This document shows, piece after piece, positions 1 to 12,449 of a stretch of DNA of 64,000 bases. Source of the stretch: Imbricaverruca yamaguchii (taxonomy: Eukaryota; Arthropoda; Thecostraca; Neoverrucidae); contig JAOTOL010001641.1 in the NCBI GenBank assembly GCA_034440575.1, positions 1,302,001 through 1,366,000 on the forward strand. Direction: 5' to 3'. The notes beneath the pieces are model-generated. The model ran no database searches and was not told the origin of the DNA. It saw only the letters and a list, made by a program, of their open reading frames with translations. The position numbers and the translations under genes were made by a program. The stretch's first letter is position 1, and the number at the start of each line of letters is the position of its first letter.

Positions 1-588
1 CCTGACGGTGGGGAGTGGACCCAAGTCCACCGGCCCAGGAGGCCGGCGCGATCTTCCCCTTCCAAACCCGGTCCATCCCCGACTACCACATCTACCTATA
101 CCCCATCATCACCCAAATCCACGCCTACTCCTTCTCCCAAAGCCACCCTCGTTAACCCTATCACTTCGGCCATCTCAGGAGGGGGCATTCCCGCCTCCCG
201 TCGCGTCCCGGTACAGCCTCCTCCGACATCGCGGCGATCGCAGATGACCGGGGCTCGACCAGGAGCTCCCGATATGGGGGTTTCGGGTCGAGTAAACCGT
301 GACGGGTCGCGTGACCCCTCACTTGGCGAGCGTCCTGCCGGTCCGTCACAGGCCGAGGGCCTGCACGAATCCCTAGCCAGGACCTCTCGGGCACCCCCCC
401 TGACGGTTCCTGGAGATGCGATGGGACCTCCACCCGTTCCCCCTTGTGAGAACCCGCCACGCTCTTCCTCTATTGCCGGACGCAAAAGGGCACCACCAAT
501 TTCTCCACCGAGCGGTGGTATCCCTAGGAATCGCCAGCGAGCGAATTCTGCGTCAGCGGGAGCTAGGATCCACACTGGTGGATCCTAA
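1..588 (+). pseudogene. LINE ORF1 (gag-like), C-terminal part
   Basis: Frame 1 is open from the first base to TAA at 586-588. The product is very rich in proline, serine and threonine. It matches the C-terminal part of ORF1 in the copy at the right end of the window: both have an EW..V.R..K start followed by a long P/S/T stretch. The nucleic-acid-binding zinc knuckles would lie upstream, outside the window. ORF1 proteins of this group bind the element RNA (family knowledge). Confidence 0.65.
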
Positions 589-699
589 TTAGGCATTCAC
601 GTAATTTTGGTTTTATTGAACTCTGATATTTGGATGTCCGGAGGCAGGGCAAGTTTGTATACATGGACACACACCACTTTGAAATTCTAAGACACTTAT

Positions 700-3600
700 A
701 TGACAACTACGTCAACAGTTTTACAGTGGAACTGTCGTGGTTTTAGAACTAGCGTCCAAGACCTCCAGGTGGTCTTAAATCGGTACGGCCCTGTGGCGGT
801 ATGTCTTCAGGAGACAAAACTTTCATCTAACTACATCGTGTCGTTGAGTGGGTACTCGATATTTCGGAAGGATGTGGTGACTGATGCTGCGGCACACGGT
901 GGAGTGCTACTAGCAGTCCATAACAGCATCCCCATGAGAGTACTAACCCTGCATACTACACTCCAGGCGGTTGCCGCTCGAATACTATTTGGTCACAGAT
1001 GCATCTCAGTATGTTCCGTATACCTGCCTCCAGGGAATGTGTTCCCCACCGTGGAACTCGCCAACTTGGTGTCTGAACTGCCTCGACCCGTCTTGCTTTT
1101 GGGCGATTTTAACGCTCACCACACGTTGTGGGGATGTGACGGTATCAACACCCGTGGTCGCCATTTGGAATCTCTAATCCTTAACGAAATGCTCTGCATT
1201 TTAAACACTGGAACACGAACACACTTCTCCACACCGTCGGGAACCACTTCCACCTTGGACCTCAGCCTGGCCAGCCCGCAGCTAACGGAGTGCCTCGAGT
1301 GGACAGTGGACTCAGATCCACTGGGGAGCGATCATTTCCCAATCTGGTTGAGTTATCTGGACGGCTCAGTTTTAGGCCCGCGCCCGCAGCGATGGAATTT
1401 TAAGAAAGCGGACTGGGGTAGATTTCAGGAGAAAATTCAAGCTGCTTTCCGCTCAGAATCAAGGTCTCCACCACTGCCAGTGACCGAATTCACTGCACTT
1501 CTCCTGGAATGCGCCTCCTCAAGTATCCCCAGGACCTCTGGGCTTCCTCGACGCACCCCTGTGCCGTGGTGGACGGAAGGGTGCAGTGACGCTATTCGTG
1601 CTCGAAGACGCGCGTTTCGAGCCTTCAACCGTAATAGCACCACAGCCAACTTAATAGAGTTCAGACGTGCTCGGGCCCTCGCTCGGCGCACTATGCGGGA
1701 GGCCAAGCGTGTTTCGTGGATTGAGTATGTTGGGTCACTCAATCGATCCTCGCCAACCTCATTAATTTGGTCTCGCATCAAGAGCATCTCTGGCCGATTT
1801 AATGCAGGCCCGATTCCCACGTTGACGGTCGGTAGCCGTGAAGTGACGAACCCGATTGACGTGGCGAACGAGATTGGCCATGCTTTGGCAGACGTTAGCC
1901 GCGCCGGCAACGGCGACCCACAATTTATGCGCCACAAGGCGCGCTGTGAATCGATTTCGATTGATTTTTCTACTTCAGAACATCCGTCATACAACAGTTG
2001 CTTTACTCTGGCTGAGATGGAATCGGCAATTAATTCGTTGCGCAATGTAGCCGAAGGACCCGATGAAGTGCACAATGAGCTGCTGAAGCACCTGCCTTCC
2101 TCTGTGGTCGCGGAGCTTTTACGTACCTTCAACCTGATATGGACTAATGGCGAGTACCCTCCATCGTGGTGCGAAGCTACAGTTATCCCACTGTTGAAAC
2201 CTGGGAAACGTGGCCTGGACCCCTTAGATTATCGTCCAATCTCTCTGACGTCTGCATTAGGTAAACTAATGGAGAAACTCGTGAATGGACGCCTGTCCTG
2301 GTTCTTAGAAAAAATGGCATATTCGTAAACACGCAGTGCGGCTTTCGGAAGAACAGGAGTACCATTGACCATATTTTAACACTGGACACCGAAGTACGCA
2401 TCGCTTTTAAGAGGAAGCGACATCTAGGCGCGGTGTTTTTTGACATAGAAAAGGCTTACGACACCACGTGGCGTAGAGGAATCCTGCTGAAGATCCACAA
2501 GCACGGAATTCGAGGACGACTTGGTACCTTTTTACAAAACTTCCTAGCAAATCGATGTTTTCGTGTACGTGTCGGTAACTGCCTGTCGAATTGGTTTATT
2601 CAAGAGAACGGAGTCCCACAGGGAAGTGTCCTGAGTGTGACCCTCTTCGGGGTAATGATCAACGATATTGGGGACTCGCTTCCTGTGACCATTGGGCGCT
2701 CCTTATATGTTGATGATTTCGCCATATGGTCATGTGCCTCACGTACACCGCCGATGGAGCGACAGCTACAGCTAGCCATCAGGTGCTTGGAGAAATGGGG
2801 AAACACGAATGGATTCCGCTTCTCTACAGTGAAAACCGTTGCCGTACACTTCTGTCGCCGCCGTTTATGTCCCAATATGAAAATCCTACTGTACAGGGAG
2901 GTGATACCGGTGCAACCGGTAGTGAGATTTCTGGGGGTGGAATTTGATTCACGCTTGACATACCGACAACATCTTAAAACGCTAAGAGATAAGTGTGTAA
3001 ATACTTTAAATATCTTAAAATGTGTGGCTCGTGCGACCTATGGAGCAGACCGCGCATCGCTGCTTCTGCTGTACCGATCGCTTGTTCGGTCAAAGCTTGA
3101 CTACGCGTGTTTTATTTATGACGGAGCTTCTTTGACGAATAAACGCATCTTGGATGCGGTCCATCACTCTGCGCTTCGCATCATCACGGGTGCATTTCGA
3201 ACTTCTCCAACGGCGAGTCTCCTTGCGGAAGTTCACGAATTTCCACTCTCTCTGCGGCGTGAACAGCTTGGCATGCGATATGCTTGCAAGCTACGGCAAT
3301 ATCCGGACCACCCAGCATACACCCATGCATTCTCCCACCGGATAGTAACGCTGTTCACAAACGAACACCCTGCGAGAGCAGTCCCCTACGGAGTGAGGAT
3401 GAGACGACTTTTTTCTGAGAGCGGTCTCCGGCTCCAGGGAGTTAGACGGACTGAGCACATTTCAACGCCTCCCTGGGAACTGATCACACCGGAAGTTGAC
3501 ACCTCCCTCGCCTACACAAAGAAATCCGATATTACACCACATGAATTCAGAGCAATTGCCATGGAACACATTGAATGTTACACTGGATTTGTTCCAACAT

Positions 3601-4424
3601 TCACCGATGGATCCAGAACTGAGACCGGCGTAGGCAGCGCTTTTATTACAGGTACTGTGGTGAGAAGCTTTTCCATTCCAGCACATGCTTCTGTGTATTC
3701 TTCCGAGCTGATTGCCATTCTGAAAGCTATCTGTTTCATCGAAGTATCAGATCATCTACTCCACATTATTTTGACGGATTCTTTAAGTAGCCTTTTAGCG
3801 TTGAGGACACACAATCCGTCAAACCCCATTTTACGTGACATCTTAACCCGTCTTACCAGTGTGTACCAGACAGGTAAAAGAGTGGTGCTATGTTGGATCC
3901 CGAGTCACGTGGGCATCCCAGGAAATGACCTTGCTGATGCTGCTGCAAAACGAGCGACGCAAGCTCCATGTTCACGAACTCTACCACTCCCTGCCCGTGA
4001 CCACTTTCGAACCATTTCTGACTTTATGCTCACAAAGTGGCAAGGCTCGTGGAACGCAATACCCGACAACAAGTTGAAGGCGATCAAGAATCTCCTCGGA
4101 AAATGGAGTTCGTGCTCGCGTAGGATCAGGCGAGATGAGGTGGCACTATGTCGCTTGAGAATTGGACATACATATGCCACTCACTCTTACCTGCTAACTG
4201 GTGATGACGTGCCACGTTGCCCCAGATGTCACGCCCGCCTATCTGTGCGGCATGTCTTGCTGTCCTGTCCCGGCTACGAGGAGGAGCGTAAACGTCACTT
4301 TGGGCGTGCTCAGTCTTTGTCACTCAGCGAGGTTTTAGGCAACGACTCGGATATTGTTCGATCAGGGCGACTATTTGACTACCTCGCTGAAATATCATTT
4401 TCAGTAATATATGCACCAAGTTGA
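700..4424 (+). pseudogene. LINE ORF2: APE endonuclease, reverse transcriptase, RNase H (one frameshift)
   Basis: The ATG at 700 follows the ORF1 stop by 111 nt. The endonuclease (residues 1 to about 215) shows QWNCRG, QETK, GDFNAHH near residue 135 and SDHFPIW near 210. The RT shows FFDIEKAYDTTW, GVPQGSV and the catalytic YVDD at 2706-2717. RNase H starts with FTDGS at 3600, then LTDS and WIPSHVGIPGNDLAD. A C-terminal CPRC...H...SCP motif follows. The first frame closes at 2328 and the RT continues in another frame, open from before 2433 to 4424. The break falls at a run of six A after tta-g (about 2308-2315), consistent with loss of one A or a base-calling error. Otherwise it looks young and nearly intact. 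Confidence 0.9.
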
Positions 4425-4545
4425 AAATGTTGAATATTGTTTTCTTTTTTCTTTTTTTAAAGATGTACGATTCGTTGTGTCGACTATTATTATGCAAGCT
4501 TAACTAGCTAGGATGTGTGATATATCGACGTGTAAGTAAGCTGTG

Positions 4546-4602
4546 TTATGGGCGCTACATGACCAATGTAGTCGATGCGCCCTAAAGCCCTAATAACTAA
4601 CT
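4546..4602 (+). repeat. 3' hairpin and AATAAC tail of LINE copy A (reference for the solo-hairpin family)
   Basis: The LINE 3' UTR ends in tgttatgggcgctacatgac, a short loop, gtagtcgatgcgccct, then aaagccctaataactaac. The outer stem pairs gggcgc with gcgccc. The same block ends the tRNA-derived SINEs at 16318-16493 and 39671-39839 and makes up all of the 47-62 nt solo inserts listed below. The inferred role is the recognition site of the LINE reverse transcriptase. Confidence 0.75.
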
Positions 4603-5134
4603 TGTGGGAGGAGGGAGATGCTATTACCTGCAACTTATCACAGTGCGGGCAGGGATGTCACCACTAAATCAGCTGCTAATCACGGCGCGCGGGGAAGGCC
4701 CGGTTACACGAGGCGTAGATTGAAAGAAAAATATGGCTTTGTTGCTGTTGCCCTCACCAAGCAATGTTTGTTCCCTATTGAAACCAATAAATATCTTATC
4801 CGGATGACACGCCAACCAATCAGGTCATCAGTAGAGGGAACATCGGCAAGCGAATTCTCCAACTTCTTTGTGTCATTGTCATCAAGGATCCAAATGAGTC
4901 ATCGTTCACGTGCGAAGATCGTTCTACAACTGAGCAACCTCGAGACGAGAGGCAACCACACCCCAACTGAGTTGCTTCGCTCGGGCAAGGGCCGTTCTGC
5001 AACTGAGCAACTACGAAACGAGAGGCAGTCACTTCCAAACTGAGTTACTTATCACTGCAGCGCAATGAAGGGATAAAAACCGCCACTGAACGATCAAGCT
5101 GCCGACCACGCCGATTTCAGCTGCTGATCACGGG
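4603..5134. other. Non-coding segment with a ~70-bp tandem duplication (4920-5045)
   Basis: No gene recognised. Two neighbouring blocks share ttct.caactgagcaac, cgagaggca and aactgagttgctt, so 4920-5045 is a diverged two-unit tandem duplication. A shorter pair sharing tcagctgct.atcacgg lies near 4670 and 5117. Confidence 0.5.
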
Positions 5135-5145
5135 AAGACGAGACA

Positions 5146-5313
5146 TTTTTATTGGGTGGTTTACGACGCACTTTATGCACGACCGCGGCTAACAGTATCG
5201 CCCACGATGTTTCGCCGGTGGGCCATACGATTGAGAAATGTCCCGAGTGGCGCCAGTGTTGAACCTGGGACCTTGGTATCTAGAACTTCACCACCCGGTC
5301 ATCCTTCCCCGGT
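5146..5313 (-). mobile_element. tRNA-derived SINE, family 2, with 11-bp target-site duplication
   Basis: Read on the minus strand, a tRNA-like head (A-box-like tgaccgggtggtgaag, B-box-like aggttcaaca) is followed by a body with cgccactcgggacattt and cataaagtgcgt, ending in ccaataaa. It is flanked by aagacgagaca at 5135-5145 and 5314-5324. It matches the copy at 48981-49161. The head resembles a class II tRNA (Leu/Ser-like), but no full cloverleaf can be formed. Confidence 0.75.
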
Positions 5314-5324
5314 AAGACGAGACA

Positions 5325-5975
5325 GTTAGTTATTACGACTTTACTGTGTGGACTTCGACTTTGATCATTCTATACCCGTAATAAGCGTGTTATAGATTAT
5401 GTAGCCAGAAAGTATCAACTATATGGACCACGCATTATTTGAAACCGTTCTTCTTTCCTGGAACCCAACATTCACCCATCATGGACAAAGCGTGAGCCAT
5501 CACCGGGTAAATCGAACATTGTTAGACTGTGTGTATTGCGCCCAAAATAAGTCCTTTCGTTCGCATATCTTGGGCAAGGTAAAAAACATGGTGTACCGTA
5601 CACCTGGCACCTAGTCTCATCATCAGGACGTAAGACGAGGGAAAACAACCGTCCCACGTCTAAGCTACTGATAACGGTAAGGTAAACGAAAGTACGGCCC
5701 TGCAACGGAACTGATCACGATCCGGCGTGGCCTAGAATCATTGTCCTACATCTGACCCCAAACTAGGTTGTAAAATGGCCAATCCAGAGTGGGTCATCAT
5801 CCGCAAAATATACACAGCCATTACCGATTTTGGGACTTCAAAAGTTCAGATATAAGGCTGATTTGCTCCCCGATGGTAGTTATATGTGTCGAAGAACCTG
5901 TGTTCAGTAAGCACTATATTGTTCATTTATTTTATTCAGTATATTAGCATATACTACATTATTGTGGTATGCAAT
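5325..5975. other. Non-coding segment, nothing recognised
   Basis: No exon, RNA gene or repeat family identified. A short inverted repeat (ggtgta / tacacc) lies near 5590. Confidence 0.4.
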
Positions 5976-5979
5976 ATAT

Positions 5980-6160
5980 TATTGAATAGATTGGCTGAGA
6001 GTACCGTTAGATAGTTTCTCTGCGCCATTTCATCAAATTGACGCCAGTTGGCGATGCTGATGTTCCACCGCGATGGCTTCGTTCCCAGAACAGCACCGCA
6101 ACGAACTTCCAACGAGATTAGACAATGGTCACTCCCGAGCGGGTCCACCGACCAAAGACC
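5980..6160 (-). pseudogene. Fragment of I-type LINE endonuclease
   Basis: On the minus strand the frame reads DPLGSDHCLISLEV, then VLGTKPSRWN and WRQFDE. This aligns with the end of the endonuclease domain of LINE copy A (DPLGSDHFPIWLSY, VLGPRPQRWN, WGRFQE). It is a short, decayed relic with no ends visible. Confidence 0.7.
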
Positions 6161-6232
6161 ACGATGACCGATCTGGGGGCTACAATCTGCAGACTGTAGC
6201 GTTGACTCAGTGTCTTAAAATTATTTTTCAGT

Positions 6233-7880
6233 ACCTGTGCGGATGAAAAACAAAATCACTGAGATAGTGAAAGATGAAAAACGTTGAATAGATGCATCAT
6301 GATGAAAACCCAGGTTGCGTCATCATACTAATAAAATAAACACATGGCCAGAGTAGCAAACATAATCATACAAATTTGGACAAATTGTATGTTGCGTCCA
6401 CTCTTCCTGAACCACATTGTTGAGGTCAGTACTTTCACATGCTTCTCATTTTGCCTCTCCCTTTCTTTATTGAGTTGAGGAATGCAGCACGGTGCTTGAA
6501 ATGAAACAGGCAATTTCATTGCTTGGTACTTCTTCACATTAATCTTGCCACACATGGCGGAAGGACACCTGTGCACCGCCCTATCAAAGACCTACTTCGC
6601 ATGTTATACTAGGACGTGTTTGTTTCACCTGTGCATGCCGGTTGCTTGATGGCTGTGGTTCTCCTCAATGTATATGATGGCAGACCGTGATGCGTGCAAA
6701 GGTACAAAGGTAAATGCGAAGTAATTGACTGTTCCGTCCCTTGGAGAAGATAAATGTCGCGCATCTAGGACCTGCCACTTAAACCTGCATGTACAACGTG
6801 AATGCTGGCCTCACCCAAATGCCATGAGCTGCATGTGGGTGTATTTGATTGGTCGGCATTATGTTACAGGTACCATCCACGTTGGCCACTGCCTCGCTGA
6901 CCAGTCATCATGCAGACCTGATCTCGAAGCCTCCATCCCTGGATGGCGGTGCCGACCTATGCAATCCAGATAACTGTCATCATACCTGTGACCTGTCACG
7001 TCCTCAAATGCTGAACCAGTGCCCGCAGAACGACCGTATCACAGTGTCTGTGTCTGACAGCACTTTCGAATCACCTGCCTACATATTTCTATGTCTGCTT
7101 TTCGGTTGTAACTAGAGCGTAACTAAAGCAATGTCACTAATACTGACACTGCTTTTGTTTTGCATTTTGGGATGTGTTTATGTCCTTAGTCATTTGGTCT
7201 CAAGGGAGCATCATCTCTGGTGAAGGCCATGCCGCAACCCGATCAAACAGCTGTACTTTGTAAATAAATAATACAGCACACCATCAACATGTAATATAAG
7301 TCAAATGAGGGATCTGCATAGCCAGCACCGACGCCATCAACGGAAGCACTAACCAAACCAATAACAACTTTTAATTGTGCATGGCTGAACTTCGAAGCGG
7401 TACGATCGCGAGTGTGACTGGAAATTGGATAGATTCTACGAATACCAGTCAACAGCGAAACCAAAATCGTACTATCTCACGGATATAATTATTTTGCATA
7501 TCCCCAATAAGACTTGGATTCAACAGAAGCAATAACAAAATTTTAGGCTTAGACCACATTTTAAATAGTGGAGCTTGATCCCCTATGTTCCGGTGTCGAT
7601 TCCTCCTGATTCCGCGACACATGACTTTCCAGAGAGACTGGATCTTCGTTCCGTGGTTTATTCTTCCGCCCTGCTCACTCCTCCAGCTCCAAAAGACCAA
7701 TGTCGCCACGCCCTTATTGTCTTCCCGGTTCCCATTTACGCCGCAGGCGGCAGCACCTAATGGGCCGGTGAGGTCACCTAGTAGCCCCGCCACCTAGCGG
7801 TATCAGGTGAAGCTGGACTTCATATTCAGCTCGCGGCATGCACACTCCAATACCCTATAGCTATGGAAAAAGTTGGTAAT
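6233..7880. other. Non-coding segment, nothing recognised
   Basis: Unique-looking sequence with only short, low-quality open frames on either strand. Confidence 0.4.
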
Positions 7881-8245
7881 ATTTAGAGAGGGCAAAAGAG
7901 GATTAGCAATTTGAGAAACCTAGCATACGAGACAGGATTAAAAAGATATGAATGTGTGTAGACTTAGATACAGAAAAATAAGGGGGGAGGTTTCACCAAG
8001 GTATTTAAATGTATGCATGGTCAGCAACAGATACATCTCTATGATAATACAAATAATGCAGTTAGTTATTAGAGACCACCAATTGAAAATCAAAGTTAAT
8101 TATATCAGGATAAAGGCAAGACAGTCATTCTTTACTAGCAGGGTAGTTAACATTGGAGCCAGCTATCACTCACAATTGGCATTACCAGTATGCAGAACAG
8201 TCTAAAAAATAGCATAGACTGGTATTAAAAGTAGAAAATAATTTC
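7880..8245 (+). pseudogene. Decayed 3' end of a CR1-type LINE
   Basis: Scattered frames read LRYRKIRGEV, IRDHQLKIKVNYI.IKARQSFFTSRVV and a C-terminal NSLKN-like end. The same order of motifs (LRYRR.RGDL, IRGHKFKIKVNHSRTRLRQT, FFTNRVV) ends the well-preserved CR1-type copies at 43.3-48.0 kb. It is more diverged than those copies, so it is an older insertion or a related subfamily. Confidence 0.65.
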
Positions 8246-8365
8246 CTTTCATTATTTCATGGATAACTAATTGACAAATGTTGTGGACAACTAGTTCTTA
8301 ATGTCCACAAAGTGTAACCAAGATGGCACCTGTCAGGGCCATAATGGACATTTTATGTGGGGGGG

Positions 8366-8549
8366 GGGAGGAGGAGGCAGCAGGATGTTCCATGAGATTC
8401 AAACGTTTTCTACTGGAGGGGAAATGAAAAGATGCCAGATATTGCCCACCAACTTCAAGTTGGGGGGGAGAGAGCAGAATGTTCCATGAGATTGAAATGT
8501 TTTCTACTGGAGGGGAAATGAAAAGATGCCAGATATTGGCCACCAGCTT
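8366..8549. repeat. Two-unit tandem duplication (~98 bp)
   Basis: The blocks at 8366-8467 and 8469-8549 share atgttccatgagatt, gttttctactggagggg and aaatgaaaagatgccagata with few changes. The junction is a run of G. Confidence 0.8.
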
Positions 8550-11360
8550 CTTTAGCTACTTGTTTTAGCTACTTCTTTGGTAAATTCATAGTTTCTTTTA
8601 AACTTGTCATGCCAATATAATTCGGTGCTGGATCCATAATTCCTGCCCTGTACACACCTTGCAGCATGTTAAGGCTCCTCCCCTGTAGGGATATTCAGCA
8701 TCACATAATTCAGTGTCAAATATGGTCGGATACAGGAATTTACAGGGTGTGTGTGTGGGTGAGCTGTGGGGCTAGTGGAGGCTAAAGATGCGCTGGGGTG
8801 GCACTAACTTGCCTTTCTAGGAGTCGGGGACCAAAGGGGAGGGGTGCACCCCGACCTCCCGGATGGGTGGCACTTCAACAATATGGGATGGAAATGAGGC
8901 CAGAGGGGTAGCATTCCAGCAGATGAAGTGGCGTTCCCCTTTGGCCATGGCAGGCGGCCCATTGGGCCTCCTTGGACTCAATACCGTCTCTCCCCTGCGA
9001 CATCTATTTCAGCCTCATTCAGCTCTCAATTTTCCCCTTCCCAACAAAGCAGAACAACCTTAGAATCCACTCGCCCTATCCTGATCATATGCTTTCCCTC
9101 GAACAACACACGCAGATCTGGCGCTAATATATCACCAATGTAGATTGAGATATTCATCATCATCATTGTACCACACATTTGTGCAACGTATGCTCAGGTG
9201 GTTTAAGGCTAACTCAGCTCAATATAGTACACATAGAACTCACGCTGCACTGTATGCACGTATATGCCAAATGCAAGGTTATGAAAACAATTTAATGTAA
9301 ACAAAATTCAGCGCAGCGATGTTTTGCGAATTCGAGACAAATTATAGTGCCACGGGACACAATGCACACGCCGCAATTTTTTTAAATAAATATTTATCAT
9401 GCACGTCTGGGAGGCCATTATACTGGAAAGGACTTGGAACAATATAAAGAATACCATGAAAAAAACTAGGATCAAATATTTCCACGACATGGGAGAATTA
9501 TGCCATTCGGGTTGTTACTTGTGACGAAGGAAAAAGCCAGTGAGCTATCGACAAATGACAATTTAAAAATACCATAATTTTCATTTAAATGTGTATATGT
9601 CGAGTATTTTGTGTGCTCAAATCAGAAAATGGACTTGAAATAATTATATTTTTCATCACTTATAATATTCCCTTGCCATGTCACCAAGGAAATGGTCTCC
9701 ATTTGCAGCATGCCTTCCAGACATCAACACGTCAGGAGCTCTTGCGTTGTAAAAAATATGGCACGTAAGAAAAATCTTCGAAAGTGGTTTTGTGCAAATT
9801 TTCACGCATTAAAATGAACGGAGATTTGGGAAATCCCAGTTGTTGTGCGATTTATGCGTAGCACTTCCGTATATCAAGCCCCGCGTTTACCTGGATTTTT
9901 CACCCTTCAGACTGGCCGAAAAATCGCACAGATAAACATATGAATAATTCCTTGTACCGCGCGCGGCAGAGCGCTATCGTCCTGTTATAATGTGTAGAAA
10001 ATGATGAGACATTCAAATATTTGCTTTGATCTTTGATTAATCCATCGTCCTCGCCAGTATTCATCCACAAATTCATCTGTATTTTCGTGTGTTTTTCATC
10101 CTCCTGGAATGTGCCAGCCTTAGGATGAAATTATTCATCCCATGTTCTTGATAAACAATGCTTGCTAATATTTGCAGTATTTGTGAAATGTATTAATTTA
10201 AGGTTAAGATAAATGAAGAAAAATTATAACTTTGTTTCTCTGTTGATATCTAAAGAGAATCATATATTACTATCGGAACATTTTATCAATTATATTTTTC
10301 TTCAAAATACATCCCTACAATTATGACGCACACAAGACTTCGAAAAACAAACCTGAGCCCTCGTAAGTCGCTGAATAGGATCGATGTTTGGGTATTTCTG
10401 TATTCATTAATGTAGATTTGTATGGCTGCATTTTTTGCCTTTAATCGGTGGTGAGCTACTACTCAGTCGTGATATTCAACGCTGTTAAGGGTTGAGCTCA
10501 TGGGTCGATCCAGCCAGCCCGTTGGCATTCAGCTTGGGTTGTGTAAGATTTAATAAATCGCTGATGCAAGCAAAATACCTGATTTGTATGGTTTAGGTGC
10601 TAGTTCTAGTTGAAAACAATACTTTTTCTTCAAATAAAATGTTCCCTGTTTTTCTGAAGAGCTTGAGTAAAGGATAATTTTAATTCAAATCAGGCTATCT
10701 ATGCTGGTGATGCCCCATCCCCTTGCTCCAAATCCCTCCTGCATTAGCTGACAATTACTTGGGTTTGGCCAATGTCACGATTCAGCCCTTAAGTGTGTCA
10801 GCTAAGCCGAATTTCTGGTTATGCTACAGCTTCACATGTTTTTTAAAAAGATGCATGGTATGAGTTTGTATTTCATGGATTCATGCATATTCATAGACTG
10901 CTGCACTTATGTTCATCATGCTATATAATCCTCTGCATTGTGAGGATACACTGTGAACTTCATGCCTACCTTCATGAAGATAAGAAAAGAAGACAATAAT
11001 TTTCAGCCTGCCAGAAACATCTACACTACAGGTCCATTAGGTTTTGTGATGATATGCATTTGTCTCAAAGCCCATTCTATATTCGCCTGAGAGTGAGATT
11101 ATTGATACCTGCCGGAAAAACAAGACAATGATGAAAACATTACAAAGATGCACTTTATTTCCATCACAACAGCCACCATCTGTGTTTGTAATATGTTTAT
11201 GAAAAGATGAGTCATCACCAAGGATGAAAACCTAAAACTTCCATTACCTGTGACTTCCCATGCAAAATGGTGATTTTTTTTCACTGCGTTGACTGCAGCG
11301 TTATTTCTCGTGTAGATGTTGCATGATTGACAGCCAACATTACTCCACCGTGTGCAATGG
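8550..11360. other. Long non-coding segment, mostly AT-rich
   Basis: No supported exon or repeat family. 8690-9140 is more GC-rich but without convincing coding signal. From 9150 the DNA is AT-rich with many stops in all frames. Confidence 0.4.
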
Positions 11361-11364
11361 TGTC

Positions 11365-12440
11365 AGCATTTTAGATGTCTTTCCTGAATACAGAATATCC
11401 TTTAATGGAACACTGAGCATCACCGGAAAGTTTGGTTCCCTGGTGGCCTACAGCAACAGGACGTCCACGATATAAAACCCCCTGCAGGTCAGTAAAATTA
11501 GCTATAAACCACGCACATTCCACTACAAAATGAAAGGTGAAATGATGGCGAGTCAAAGTACGACTAGAAGTACTTAAAAGTGCTCCCCAGAGCGTTTCAG
11601 ATGACTCCTAGCGTGGCCCAGTGAGTTCGTCCTCAGGCGAGACCGCGGTGTCCCGTCCCCGGCGGGGACCTTGACCACGGCAGTCCTCGCTTCTGAAGAT
11701 AAAAAGGAGTTTATAATAAACCCAGCGATATCCCGGTGAATTAATACAAAAGACGCATTCCAGATGGCGATATGTTGATGTCGTTGACTAGAAAAGGCGG
11801 AGGGGTCTAAAACTGCGTATCCGTGCACTGACTCGCAGCAGGGTTCATCGAGGATTCCAGGAAGCAGCCCCGACCAGAGCTAATTGCATGTATTCTCTGG
11901 CGGTACCTTGGTGAGTCCCTCCCCCGGTGGTGATGCCAGGGCACATCTCGCTGTTGAGGGATACGCAGTTGCGATGTGGACGGGGAGGACCCATCCCGGG
12001 TGCTCCCGCCGGTCCATCCACTCACATCCGTGGCCATGAGGTAGCTGCTCTTGGGGAAGGCGCCTTGACCCTGGCCTTTCCCATTTAAGCGAGCAGTGCT
12101 CGCTTTGCTTCACGTTCGCGTCTTTCAGCTTCTTGGCATTGCAAGTTAACGCCAGTTGGGTGGATTGATGTTTCTGGAGTGTTTCTGGACGGCGATGCAG
12201 GTGCGGAAGCAGAGGCTAAGGGCGATGGTGATGCCTGGTTCACGAAGGAAGGAGGGAGGAGGCGACGAAGATGGATTTCTGGGTGGTCGTGGGGAACGTG
12301 GGAGGCGAGGGGAGGTTTGGCGGCGGATGGGAAGTGGAGGGCGGGGATTCTAATGTGGGAGATGTGATAAGATGGTTATGGGCTTGGCTTGGGTGGAGGG
12401 GACCGTGCGGGCCTCTTAGTCCGGTTGGCCAAAAAGCCAC
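11365..12440 (-). pseudogene. Decayed I-type LINE: end of ORF1 and start of ORF2, antisense
   Basis: On the minus strand the frame at about 11556-11374 reads NFTDLQGVLYRGRPVAV, HQGTKL and KGYSVFRKDI, aligning with the start of the copy A endonuclease (DLQVVLNRYGPVAVCLQETKL, SGYSIFRKDV). Upstream (12440-11830) lies proline-rich frame-broken sequence like the ORF1 tail. With the 5' UTR piece at 13560-14505 on the same strand, it may be the remains of one internally deleted element. Confidence 0.7.
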
Positions 12441-12449
12441 TCCCTACTT

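Larger units (their letters stand above)
1..4602 (+). mobile_element. I-superfamily non-LTR retrotransposon (LINE), copy A, 5' end outside the window
   Basis: Seen: a proline-rich ORF1 tail (1-588), an ORF2 with APE endonuclease, reverse transcriptase and RNase H (700-4424), and a 3' UTR that ends in a hairpin plus AATAACTAAC tail (4546-4602). RNase H after the RT places it with I-type rather than Jockey or CR1 elements (family knowledge). One frameshift near 2310 breaks ORF2. A second copy of the family starts at about 61440, and decayed antisense pieces lie at 5980-6160, 11365-12440 and 13560-14505. Confidence 0.9.

Noticed and set aside
11807..12113. Minus-strand frames as a further C-terminal KRI1 exon
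   Set aside because: No KRI1-like motif; the flanking sequence matches the end of LINE ORF1 instead.
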